From Streptomyces sp. NBC_00683 (GTDB lineage Bacteria > Actinomycetota > Actinomycetes > Streptomycetales > Streptomycetaceae): a DNA stretch of 64,000 nt. The first letter of the stretch is position 1. Every line of letters begins with the position of its first letter. The stretch is taken from assembly GCF_036226745.1 (NCBI RefSeq), contig NZ_CP109013.1:3100001-3164000 (forward strand). The letters run 5' to 3'. The notes under the pieces were generated by a model. That model was not told where the DNA came from, did no database searches, and saw only the letters and a list, made by a program, of their open reading frames with translations. Positions 7,415 through 15,658 of the stretch are shown one piece after another. Position numbers and translations under genes: made by a program.

Positions 7415-10168
7415 GTGCAGCCACCGAAGGCGGCCGACGCCTCTGATGCGGAGCCGCGGCCGAACGCGGCCGACGCCCCGGATGCGCAGACCGCCGCCAC
7501 GGACGACCGGAGCACCCCCGGGACCGAGGGGGAGCACCTCGCGGGCTCGACCCTCGCCACGGCCGGCGCGGGGCTGACCGACCGCGTATCGGGTGACGAG
7601 CCGCTGCTGCCCGCCCGTGTGCACCGCCCCTCCGATCTGCTGCGGCTCCTCGTCGGTGTCCTCGCGATCGTCCTTCTCTTCTCCATCGCCGCCTTCGCCC
7701 AGGGCACCACCACCGGCCTCGAGGACGACATCTCCAAGGGCACCGACCAGGCGCCCGACCTGCTGATCAAGATCGCCGGACTGGTGTCCAGCATCGCTGT
7801 GCTGCTCGTACCGGTCGCCTTCGCGATCGAGCGTCTGGTCAAACGTGACGGGCTGCGCATCGCGGACGGCGTGCTCGCCGCCGTGCTGGCCCACGGGGTG
7901 ACGCTGGCCACCGACCTCTGGGTCGCGAGATCGGCGTCCGGGACGATCCAGGACGCGCTGACCCAGCCGCAGCCCGGTGACGCGCTCACCGATCCCGTAC
8001 ACGGTTATCTCGCCCCCGTGATCGCCTACATGACAGCGGTGGGCATGGCGCGCAGACCGCGCTGGCGGGTCGTGCTGTGGGTGGTGCTGCTCCTGGACGC
8101 GTTCGCGATGCTGGTCGGTGGCTACACCACGCCGTTCTCGATCATCCTGACCGTGCTCATCGGCTGGACCGTGGCGTACGGCACGCTGTACGCGGTCGGT
8201 TCGCCGAACGTCCGTCCGACCGGCCAGCACCTGATGGCCGGTCTGCGCCATGTGGGCTTCCACCCGGTCGCCGCGATGCGCACCGAGGACACCGCCGACA
8301 ACGTCGACCAGAGCGACCGCGGCCGCCGCTATCTGGTCACCCTGGAGGACGGTCCACCGCTGGATGTGACGGTCGTCGACCGGGAACAGCAGGCACAGGG
8401 CTTCTTCTACCGGGTGTGGCGCAGGCTCACCCTGCGCAGCATCACCCAGCGCCGCTCCATCCAGTCACTGCGCCAGGCTCTGGAGCAGGAGGCGCTGCTC
8501 GCGTACGCGGCGATCGCCGCCGGGGCCAACGCGCCCAAGCTGATCGCGACCTCCGAGCTCGGTCCCGACGCCGTGATGCTGGTGTACGAGCACATCGGCG
8601 GGCGCTCGCTGGACTCGATGGAGGACGAGGAGATCACCGACGACCTGGTGCGCGGCGCCTGGCGGCAGGTCAAGGCGCTCCAGTCGCGGCGGATCGCGCA
8701 CCGCAGGCTCACCGGTGACGCGATTCTGGTGGATCGTTCCGGCACGGTGTTCGTCACGGATCTCCGCGGCGGTGAGATCGCCGCCGGCGACCTGATCCTG
8801 CGCATGGACGTCGCCCAGCTGCTGACCACCACGGGGCTTCGGGTGGGTGCCGAACGGGCGGTGGCCGGGGCGCTCGCCGTGCTCGGTCCCGACGCCGTGG
8901 CCGACAGCCTGCCGCTGCTCCAGCCGATCGCGCTCAGTCGCTCCACCCGGGCGACGCTGCGCAGGATCGCCCGCGAGCGCTCGCAGCGCGAGCGTGAGGC
9001 CGTGCTCGAGGCCTCCCAGTCGGCCAAGCAGGCCAGGGCGGACGGGCAGGACGAAGCGGCGGCAGGCGACCGCAAGACGGCACGCAAGTCGCTGCGCACG
9101 GAGAAGCAGGCCGAGAAGCGCGCGATCGACGACGCCCTGGACGAGGCACGCGAGGAGGACCTGCTCGCGCAGATCCGCCGGCAGGTGCTGCTGATCCGGC
9201 CGCAGGCGCCGGTCGAGCCGGTGCGGCTCGAACGCATCAAGCCGCGCACCCTGTTCAGCTTCATCGCGGGTTCGATCGCCGCGTACTTCCTGATCTCGCA
9301 GGTCACCGAGGCCGACTTCGGGACGGTCGTCGAGCAGGCGGAATGGGGCTGGGTGGCGGCGGCGCTGGGCTTCTCCGCCCTCAGCTACATCGCGGCGGCC
9401 ATGAGCCTGCTGGGCTTCGTGCCGGAGCGGGTGCCGTTCGGCAAGACGGTGCTGGCGCAGGTGGCCGGGTCGTTCGTGAAGATCGTCGCACCGGCGGCGG
9501 TCGGAGGTGTGGCCCTGAACACCCGCTTCCTGCAGCGCGCCGGAGTACGCCCGGGGCTCGCCGTCGCGAGTGTCGGCGCCTCCCAGCTGTTCGGTCTCGG
9601 CTGCCACATCCTGCTGCTCGCCCTGTTCGGCTATCTGACCGGTACGGAGAAGACGCCGGACTCGCTCACCCCGTCGAGAACGGTCATCGCGGGGCTGCTC
9701 ACCGTCGCGGTGCTCGTGCTGGTGGTGACCGCGATCCCCTTCATGCGGAAGTTCATCGTGACCCGGGTGCGGTCGCTGTTCGCCGGGGTCGTGCCCCGCA
9801 TGCTCGACGTCGTGCAGCGCCCGCAGAAGCTGGTCACCGGCATCGGCGGCATGCTGCTGCTGACCGGCCTGTTCGTGCTCTGCCTGGACGCGTCCATCCG
9901 CGCGTTCAGCGGTCCCGACGTACCGCAGCTCAGTTACGCCAGCATCGCGGTGGTCTTCCTCGCGGGCAACGCCCTGGGATCCGCGGCGCCGACCCCGGGC
10001 GGTATGGGGGCGGTCGAGGGTGCGCTGACCCTGGGTCTCATCGCGGTGGGCCTGCCGAAGGAGGTCGCGGCGCCTGCGGTGCTCCTGTACCGCGTGATGA
10101 CGCTGTGGCTGCCGGTGCTTCCCGGCTGGATCTGCTTCAACCAGCTGACCCGGAAGGGCGAGCTCTAG
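7415..10168 (+). CDS. Kinase-like/flippase fusion membrane protein (LPG synthase TM family)
   Basis: 917-residue integral membrane protein. After an Ala/Pro/acidic N-terminus comes a group of hydrophobic segments (LLVGVLAIVLLFSIAAF, then several more to about residue 265). A cytoplasmic domain resembling ABC1/APH kinases follows, with VYEHIGGRSL as hinge, HRRLTGDAIL at about 429 and TDLRGG at about 448. An Arg/Glu/Lys-rich coiled stretch comes next, and finally a multi-span C-terminal domain typical of lysylphosphatidylglycerol synthase flippases (YF0104/PF03706-like). The kinase catalytic residues appear lost. The GTG at 7415 is preferred because an aaggag lies six bases before it; an in-frame GTG at 7367 lacks this. 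Substrate is unknown; a lipid or glycolipid translocase is the family-based guess. Confidence 0.82.
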   Translation: MQPPKAADASDAEPRPNAADAPDAQTAATDDRSTPGTEGEHLAGSTLATAGAGLTDRVSGDEPLLPARVHRPSDLLRLLVGVLAIVLLFSIAAFAQGTTTGLEDDISKGTDQAPDLLIKIAGLVSSIAVLLVPVAFAIERLVKRDGLRIADGVLAAVLAHGVTLATDLWVARSASGTIQDALTQPQPGDALTDPVHGYLAPVIAYMTAVGMARRPRWRVVLWVVLLLDAFAMLVGGYTTPFSIILTVLIGWTVAYGTLYAVGSPNVRPTGQHLMAGLRHVGFHPVAAMRTEDTADNVDQSDRGRRYLVTLEDGPPLDVTVVDREQQAQGFFYRVWRRLTLRSITQRRSIQSLRQALEQEALLAYAAIAAGANAPKLIATSELGPDAVMLVYEHIGGRSLDSMEDEEITDDLVRGAWRQVKALQSRRIAHRRLTGDAILVDRSGTVFVTDLRGGEIAAGDLILRMDVAQLLTTTGLRVGAERAVAGALAVLGPDAVADSLPLLQPIALSRSTRATLRRIARERSQREREAVLEASQSAKQARADGQDEAAAGDRKTARKSLRTEKQAEKRAIDDALDEAREEDLLAQIRRQVLLIRPQAPVEPVRLERIKPRTLFSFIAGSIAAYFLISQVTEADFGTVVEQAEWGWVAAALGFSALSYIAAAMSLLGFVPERVPFGKTVLAQVAGSFVKIVAPAAVGGVALNTRFLQRAGVRPGLAVASVGASQLFGLGCHILLLALFGYLTGTEKTPDSLTPSRTVIAGLLTVAVLVLVVTAIPFMRKFIVTRVRSLFAGVVPRMLDVVQRPQKLVTGIGGMLLLTGLFVLCLDASIRAFSGPDVPQLSYASIAVVFLAGNALGSAAPTPGGMGAVEGALTLGLIAVGLPKEVAAPAVLLYRVMTLWLPVLPGWICFNQLTRKGEL

Positions 10169-10200
10169 AGCGCGTCCCAGGACACGCTCCGGAACAAACC

Positions 10201-10240
10201 GCGCGGGGCACGTGCCACTCGCATGGACCGTGCCCCGCGC
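10201..10240 (+). terminator. Hairpin after flippase gene
   Basis: Perfect 12-bp inverted repeat (10201-10212 with 10229-10240) and a 16-base loop, 33 bases after the stop of the flippase gene. It has no T-run, as is usual for Streptomyces terminators. Confidence 0.6.
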
Positions 10241-10271
10241 GCTCCCCAGCGCCCCGCCGCACGATGGGGTC

Positions 10272-11870
10272 ATGAGGACCTCCCCCGCCCTGCGTGCCGC
10301 TGCCCTCGCTGCCACCACCGCCGTGCTGCTGCCGCTGGCGGCCTGTTCCGACAGCGACGACAGCGGGGGTACGGACCGGGCGAAGCCCTCCACGGCATCG
10401 ACCGCCTCCCCCACGGCGACGGCGGAGGAGCTGTCCTCCCAGAAGCTCGACTGGCAGCCCTGTCCCGCCCCGAACGAGGCCCAGGGCAGCGGGGCCTCGC
10501 CCTCCCCGCTGCCGGGCGGGGCGGTATGGGAGTGCTCCTTCATGGACGTGCCGCTCGACTACGCGGAGCCGGACGGCAGGACCATCGAACTGGCGCTCGT
10601 CCGGGCCAGGGCAAGGAACCAGGACCGCAGGATCGGTTCGCTCGTCTTCAACTTCGGCGGACCGGGCGCCTCCGGTGTCGCCACCCTGCCGTCCTTCGGA
10701 ACGGAGTACGAGACGCTCCGTACCCGCTACGACCTGGTGAGCTTCGACCCTCGCGGGGTGGGCCGCAGCGAGGGCGTCGCCTGCTCGGACGACGAGGAAC
10801 TCGACGCGCGGTACGAGAAGGACGGCACCCCGGACGACGCCGCCGAGGAGAAGGCCTTCGTCGAGGACCAGAAGTCCTACATCGCGGACTGCGAGGACAA
10901 CTCCGGCGACGTGCTGCCCTTCGTCGGTACGACGAATGCCGCCAGGGACATGGACCTGCTCCGCGAAGTGCTCGGCGACGACAAGCTGAACTACTTCGGG
11001 ATCTCGTACGGGACGGAACTGGGCGGTGTCTACGCCCACCAGTTCCCGAAGGAGGTCGGCCGCATGGTCCTGGACGCCGTCGTCGACCCGACGGAGAACT
11101 CCAAGGAGTCCTCGCTCGGCCAGGCCGAGGGCTTCCAGCTCGCCCTGGACAACTTCACCGCCGACTGCGCCGAGCGCGACGACTGCAGGCTCCCCGGTTC
11201 CACCTCGCAGGAGGTCCAGGACTGGATCGCCGCACTCCTCGCCCAACTGGAGAAGAAGCCCGTCCCGGGCCTCGGCGAACGCGAACTGACACAGACCCAG
11301 GCCACCACCGGCATCGCGTCGGCCCTCTACTCCAAGGAGACGTGGCCGCTGCTCGAACAGGGTCTCGACGAGGCGGACGGTGACAACGGCGGGCTGCTGC
11401 TCGCGCTCGCCGACTCGCTGAACGGCCGCTCCGAGGACGGCCGCTACGACAACTCGAACGCCGCCAACGCGGCCATCAACTGCGCCGACTCCAAGGAGCG
11501 GTTCACCCTGGAGCAGACCAGGGCGGCCCTCCCCGCGTTCCGTGAGGCCTCCCCGGTCTTCGGCGACTACCTGGGCTGGGGACTCATGTCGTGCACCGGC
11601 TGGCCCGTCGCGGGCGCCTGGGAAACTCCCGACGTCAGCGCCCCGGGTTCGGCACCCATCCTGGTCATCGGCAACACCGGGGACCCGGCGACGCCGTACG
11701 CGGGCGCCAAGGCGATGGCGGCCGAGCTCGGCAAGGGGGTCGGGATCGAGCTCACCTACAAGGGCGAGGGGCACGGTGCGTACAACGGCGGCAGCGTCTG
11801 TGTGCAGAGGGCCGTGGACGGCTATCTGCTGAACGGGAAGGTACCGGCGACGGGCACGGTCTGTGAATGA
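10272..11870 (+). CDS. S33-family lipoprotein aminopeptidase (SlpD/SlpE type), copy 1
   Basis: 532-residue secreted alpha/beta hydrolase resembling Streptomyces tripeptidyl/mycelium-associated aminopeptidases. The N-terminus is a lipoprotein signal with lipobox LAAC, so it should be anchored outside the membrane. Motifs: an NFGGPGASG oxyanion segment, GISYGTELGG with the nucleophile Ser, a GDPATPYAGA segment carrying the acid, and GEGHGAY with the catalytic His near the C-terminus. ATG at 10272 is chosen because the signal peptide begins there; the upstream in-frame extension is uncharged Pro/Ala sequence. It is followed by a paralogue with the same domain order 90 bases on. The likely role is trimming peptides from secreted substrates; the precise specificity cannot be read. 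Confidence 0.88.
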   Translation: MRTSPALRAAALAATTAVLLPLAACSDSDDSGGTDRAKPSTASTASPTATAEELSSQKLDWQPCPAPNEAQGSGASPSPLPGGAVWECSFMDVPLDYAEPDGRTIELALVRARARNQDRRIGSLVFNFGGPGASGVATLPSFGTEYETLRTRYDLVSFDPRGVGRSEGVACSDDEELDARYEKDGTPDDAAEEKAFVEDQKSYIADCEDNSGDVLPFVGTTNAARDMDLLREVLGDDKLNYFGISYGTELGGVYAHQFPKEVGRMVLDAVVDPTENSKESSLGQAEGFQLALDNFTADCAERDDCRLPGSTSQEVQDWIAALLAQLEKKPVPGLGERELTQTQATTGIASALYSKETWPLLEQGLDEADGDNGGLLLALADSLNGRSEDGRYDNSNAANAAINCADSKERFTLEQTRAALPAFREASPVFGDYLGWGLMSCTGWPVAGAWETPDVSAPGSAPILVIGNTGDPATPYAGAKAMAAELGKGVGIELTYKGEGHGAYNGGSVCVQRAVDGYLLNGKVPATGTVCE

Positions 11871-11960
11871 CAGCCCTTAGCATGACCGGGCATCTGAAAC
11901 GCCCGCGTGCGCCCACCGCCTTCGCGGAATCGGGCTCCGGGCAACGGGGAGGGAACGCAC

Positions 11961-13508
11961 ATGCGTGTACGCGGACGGGCCGCCAGGGCCGCTGCCCTGG
12001 CCGGGGCGGCCCTGCTGACGGCAGGAGTGCTGGCGGGATGCGACAGCCCCGCACCCCCTCAGCCCGCGTCCCCGGAAACCGCGTCCGCGCGGCCCGGCTC
12101 CCCGCCGTCCTCCTCGTCCGCCCCCCAGAAGCTGAGCTGGAAGCGCTGCGAAGCCCCGGAGGGCGGCAGGGCACCCGGTCCCGCCTGGCGGTGCGCCACC
12201 GTCGACGTCCCGCTGGACTACGCGCGCCCGGACGGCGACACGATCGGCATCGCACTGATCCGCAAGCAGGCCACGGCGAAGAGCCGGCGCATCGGCTCCA
12301 TGCTCTTCAACTTCGGCGGCCCCGGGGGCTCAGGCGTCGACATCCTGCCGCGCGCCGCCGGTTCGTACCGGAAGCTGAACACCCGCTACGACCTCGTCGG
12401 CTTCGATCCCCGCGGCGTCGCCGGCAGCTCCGGGGTCCGCTGCCGCACCGACGAGGAGCAGGAAAAGGCCTACCGCGAGATCGACATGACCCCGGAGACG
12501 GCTGCGGAGGAGACCGCGTTCGTCAAGGACGGCGCGGACTTCGGCGCCGGCTGCGAGCGCCGGTCCGGCAAGGTGCTCCCCCATGTCGGCACGACGAACG
12601 CGGCCCGGGACATGGACGTGATCCGCAGGACGCTCGGCGACGAGAAGCTTTCCTACTTCGGCATCTCGTACGGTACGGAGCTCGGCGGAACGTACGCCCA
12701 TCTCTTCCCGAAGAACGTGGGACGGGTCGTGCTGGACGCGGTCGTCGACCCGACGGCGGACACCGTGGGCCACGCGCGCAACCAGGCGACGGGCTTCCAG
12801 CGGGCGCTGGAGAACTACCTCGAGGACCGCGGCCAGGACCCGGAGGCGGGCACACGGCGGATAGCGGCGCTCCTGCGGCGGATCGACGCCGACCCCCTGC
12901 CGACCTCCTCGGGCCGCAGGCTCAACGAGACGCTCGCCATCACCGGCATCGTGACCCCTCTCTACTCGAAGAGCGGCTGGCCGACCCTGACGGACGCGCT
13001 CGACGAGGCCCAGAACAGTGGCACGGGCGACGGGCTGCTCCGGCTGGCCGACTCGTACAACGGCCGTGACGAGGAAGGGCACTACGACACCCAGAACCAT
13101 TCGCAGCGGGCGATCTCCTGCGCCGACACCAAGGCCAGGCCGACGGCGTCCGAGGCGCGGGCACTGCTGCCCGAGTTCCGCGAACTGTCGCCGGTCTTCG
13201 GCCCGTTCCTGGCGTGGGACACGGCCGGATGGTGCGCCCGGTGGCCGGTCGCGGGGGAGCACGACACGCCGGAGGCGAGTGCTCCGGGCGCCGCGCCGAT
13301 GCTCGTCATCGGCACGACAGGCGACCCGGCGACACCGTACGAGGGCGCGCAGAAGATGGCCGACGAGCTGGGCGAGGGGGTCGGCATCATGGTGACCAAC
13401 AAGGGTGAGGGGCACGGCTCGTACGGCGAGAGCACGTGCGTCACCTCGCTCGTCGACGCCTACTTCCTGGACGGGAAGATCCCGGCGGACGGCCGGACCT
13501 GCGGCTGA
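11961..13508 (+). CDS. S33-family lipoprotein aminopeptidase (SlpD/SlpE type), copy 2
   Basis: 515-residue paralogue of the preceding gene. It has its own lipobox LAGC after a basic-hydrophobic signal, NFGGPGGSG, GISYGTELGG with the Ser nucleophile, GTTGDPATPYEGA, and GEGHGSYGE with the His. The ATG at 11961 has a ggggaggg ribosome-binding site seven bases upstream. The two proteins align throughout, so a tandem duplication is likely. The lid region between nucleophile and acid differs: this copy has shorter, more charged sequence (EDRGQDPEAG), which may shift substrate preference. It ends just before a hairpin facing moeZ. Extracellular peptidase function is inferred from the family. Confidence 0.87.
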   Translation: MRVRGRAARAAALAGAALLTAGVLAGCDSPAPPQPASPETASARPGSPPSSSSAPQKLSWKRCEAPEGGRAPGPAWRCATVDVPLDYARPDGDTIGIALIRKQATAKSRRIGSMLFNFGGPGGSGVDILPRAAGSYRKLNTRYDLVGFDPRGVAGSSGVRCRTDEEQEKAYREIDMTPETAAEETAFVKDGADFGAGCERRSGKVLPHVGTTNAARDMDVIRRTLGDEKLSYFGISYGTELGGTYAHLFPKNVGRVVLDAVVDPTADTVGHARNQATGFQRALENYLEDRGQDPEAGTRRIAALLRRIDADPLPTSSGRRLNETLAITGIVTPLYSKSGWPTLTDALDEAQNSGTGDGLLRLADSYNGRDEEGHYDTQNHSQRAISCADTKARPTASEARALLPEFRELSPVFGPFLAWDTAGWCARWPVAGEHDTPEASAPGAAPMLVIGTTGDPATPYEGAQKMADELGEGVGIMVTNKGEGHGSYGESTCVTSLVDAYFLDGKIPADGRTCG

Positions 13509-13518
13509 CGGCCCCATG

Positions 13519-13557
13519 CGGAAGGGGCCGGCCCCGGTGCGGAGCCGACCCCTTCCG
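13519..13557. terminator. Hairpin between aminopeptidase and moeZ (convergent)
   Basis: 14-bp inverted repeat (13519-13532 with 13544-13557) with one G-T type mismatch, lying between two genes that converge. It can serve both directions. Confidence 0.6.
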
Positions 13558-13570
13558 TACAGCGGAAGAC

Positions 13571-14749
13571 CTAGTAGACCGGCTTCTCGGGCTCGATCTG
13601 GTGGACCCAGCCGATCACGCCGCCGCCCACGTGCACCGCGTCGGCGAAGCCCGCCGACTTGAGGACCGCGAGGACCTCGGCGCTGCGGACACCCGTCTTG
13701 CAGTGCAGGACGATGCGCCTGTCCTGCGGAAGGTCCTGAAGCGCGTTGCCCATCAGGAACTCGTTCTTCGGGATCAGCTTGGCGCCCGGGATCGAGACGA
13801 TCTCGTACTCGTTCGGCTCGCGGACGTCGATGATCTCGATCTTCTCGTCCCCGTCGATCCACTCCTTGAGCTGCTTGGGAGTGATCGTGGAGCCGGCCGC
13901 CGCCTCCTGGGCCTCCTCGGACACGACGCCGCAGAAGGCCTCGTAGTCGATGAGCTCGGTGACGGTGGGGTTCTCGCCGCAGACCGCGCAGTCCGGGTCC
14001 TTGCGGACCTTGACCTGGCGGTACTGCATCTCCAGGGCGTCGTAGATCATCAGCCGGCCGACCAGCGGGTCGCCGATGCCGGCGAGCAGCTTGATGGCCT
14101 CGTTGACCTGGATGGAGCCGATGGACGCGCAGAGCACGCCCAGGACACCGCCCTCGGCGCAGGACGGGACCATGCCGGGGGGCGGCGGCTCCGGGTAGAG
14201 GCAGCGGTAGCAGGGACCGTGCTCGGACCAGAAGACGGACGCCTGGCCGTCGAAACGGTAGATCGAGCCCCAGACGTACGGCTTGTTCAGCAGGACCGCG
14301 GCGTCGTTGACGAGATAGCGGGTGGCGAAGTTGTCCGTGCCGTCCACGATCAGGTCGTACTGGGCGAAGATGTCCATCACGTTCTCGGCTTCGAGCCGCT
14401 CCTCGTGAAGGACGACGTTCACCAGCGGGTTGATACCCAGCACCGAGTCCTTGGCCGACTGGGCCTTGGACCGGCCGATGTCGGCCTGGCTGTGGATGAT
14501 CTGGCGCTGCAGGTTCGACTCGTCGACCTCGTCGAACTCCACGATGCCGAGCGTGCCGACACCGGCCGCGGCCAGGTACATCAGGGCCGGCGAGCCGAGC
14601 CCGCCGGCGCCGACACAGAGCACCTTCGCGTTCTTCAGCCGCTTCTGTCCGTCCATCCCGACATCCGGGATGATCAGGTGGCGGGAGTACCTGCGGACCT
14701 CGTCGACGGTGAGCTCAGCAGCTGGCTCGACCAAGGGTGGCAGCGACAC
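13571..14749 (-). CDS. moeZ: MoeZ/MoeB adenylyltransferase-sulfurtransferase
   Basis: 392-residue E1-like enzyme that adenylates, then thiolates, the C-terminal Gly-Gly of sulfur-carrier proteins for molybdopterin, thiamine, cysteine or thioquinolobactin-type pathways. The ThiF/MoeB domain has GAGGLG (47-52), a conserved CAEGGVLG Cys (197) and zinc pairs C180/C183 and C254/C257. The C-terminal rhodanese domain ends with HCKTGVRS, whose Cys (about 350) carries the persulfide. Both halves look intact, so it is MoeZ rather than MoeB. The GTG start at 14749 has gaggt six bases upstream. It is the only gene in its unit; the next minus-strand gene ends 84 bases upstream. Cytoplasmic. Confidence 0.93.
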   Translation of the reverse strand: MSLPPLVEPAAELTVDEVRRYSRHLIIPDVGMDGQKRLKNAKVLCVGAGGLGSPALMYLAAAGVGTLGIVEFDEVDESNLQRQIIHSQADIGRSKAQSAKDSVLGINPLVNVVLHEERLEAENVMDIFAQYDLIVDGTDNFATRYLVNDAAVLLNKPYVWGSIYRFDGQASVFWSEHGPCYRCLYPEPPPPGMVPSCAEGGVLGVLCASIGSIQVNEAIKLLAGIGDPLVGRLMIYDALEMQYRQVKVRKDPDCAVCGENPTVTELIDYEAFCGVVSEEAQEAAAGSTITPKQLKEWIDGDEKIEIIDVREPNEYEIVSIPGAKLIPKNEFLMGNALQDLPQDRRIVLHCKTGVRSAEVLAVLKSAGFADAVHVGGGVIGWVHQIEPEKPVY

Positions 14750-14779
14750 AGGAACCTCAACAATGCAGGTGGTCGGTTT

Positions 14780-14800
14780 CTACGTACTTCATCTACGTAC
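14780..14800. promoter_or_regulatory. Paired TACGTA palindromes upstream of moeZ
   Basis: The 8-mer ctacgtac occurs at 14780-14787 and again at 14793-14800. Each contains the palindrome tacgta, and they are 13 bases apart, in the 84-base gap before moeZ. An operator or promoter element is possible; no binding protein is recognised. Confidence 0.35.
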
Positions 14801-14833
14801 GGTTGTTCTGCCGTAACACTGCCACGCCGCTCC

Positions 14834-15658
14834 TCATTCCGAGATACCGGGTCCGATCCGCGAGACAAATTCGTCCCAGTAGCTGGGCAGTGCCGCAAAT
14901 GGGTTCGTTTGTCCTCGTCGGTCGTCACGGTCGGTGAAGAAGATCGTGCCCGCGCCCTGCCACCGGGCGACGCGCATGGCCTCCTCCAGGTGGGTGCGCG
15001 GAACCCCGTGGACGAAGTGGGCGAAGCGGCCCGGCTCGTACGCGGCGGTCCACTCGGCCACCTGCGACCAGCGGTAGTCGGTCCACGGCCCGCGGAAGGT
15101 GACCAGCTGGTCGGCGGCCTCGGCGTAGCCGGGATGCGGGTGGGTGCCGTGCCCCAGGACCAGCATGCCGCCCCCGTCCGCGCTGTCGCTGTCCTCCAGG
15201 AGCGCACCCAGGGTGCTGGTGAGCCGGCGGACCGCCGGGAGGCCGGCGCGCTCGGCGGGGCAGCGGTCGAGGTAGAAGCCGCCGACCCGGTACCAGTCGA
15301 GGAAGGACTGGGCGTCGGCGACCAGTTCCCCGAAGGGGCGGCTGCCGAAGGCCAGGTCGAGGTGGCCGAGCAGCCGGCCGCCCGCCGCCCGTACCGCGTC
15401 GTCGGGAGCCTCTCCGTGCAGGGCCCGTTCCCGGGCGTTACGGAGGCGGCCCGCCGCCTCCAGACAGTGCGGGTCGGGTCGGGCCCCCGGCCCGTTGTCG
15501 ATGTTGAGGACCGCCCAGTGCAGCGGCGTGCCGGGGCGGTTGAGCTCGGCCCACTCGGTGGGGGCGAGCATCGGATGGGCGTAGCCGGGGACGCCGACGC
15601 CGAGCTGTTCGGCGCCGCTGGTCCGCAGGGCGGCGCCGGTACTGGTCAGATACGGCAT
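14834..15658 (-). CDS. Spherulin-4 / GH114-like hydrolase-domain protein
   Basis: 274-residue protein of the spherulation-specific family 4 (TIM-barrel, related to GH114 endo-alpha-1,4-polygalactosaminidase and to the PelA hydrolase domain). Signature segments are WAVLNIDNGPG near residue 48, LLGHLDLAFGSRPF, and VGGFYLD at about 127 where the family normally has vdGiFfDE; here the Asp is followed by Arg, so the second acidic residue of that pair is absent. No signal peptide is visible. ATG at 15658 has ggagg just upstream and overlaps the epimerase gene by 13 bases, indicating translational coupling. Last gene of a presumed polysaccharide operon; a lytic or modifying role on galactosamine-type glycan is inferred from the family. 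Confidence 0.75.
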   Translation of the reverse strand: MPYLTSTGAALRTSGAEQLGVGVPGYAHPMLAPTEWAELNRPGTPLHWAVLNIDNGPGARPDPHCLEAAGRLRNARERALHGEAPDDAVRAAGGRLLGHLDLAFGSRPFGELVADAQSFLDWYRVGGFYLDRCPAERAGLPAVRRLTSTLGALLEDSDSADGGGMLVLGHGTHPHPGYAEAADQLVTFRGPWTDYRWSQVAEWTAAYEPGRFAHFVHGVPRTHLEEAMRVARWQGAGTIFFTDRDDRRGQTNPFAALPSYWDEFVSRIGPGISE

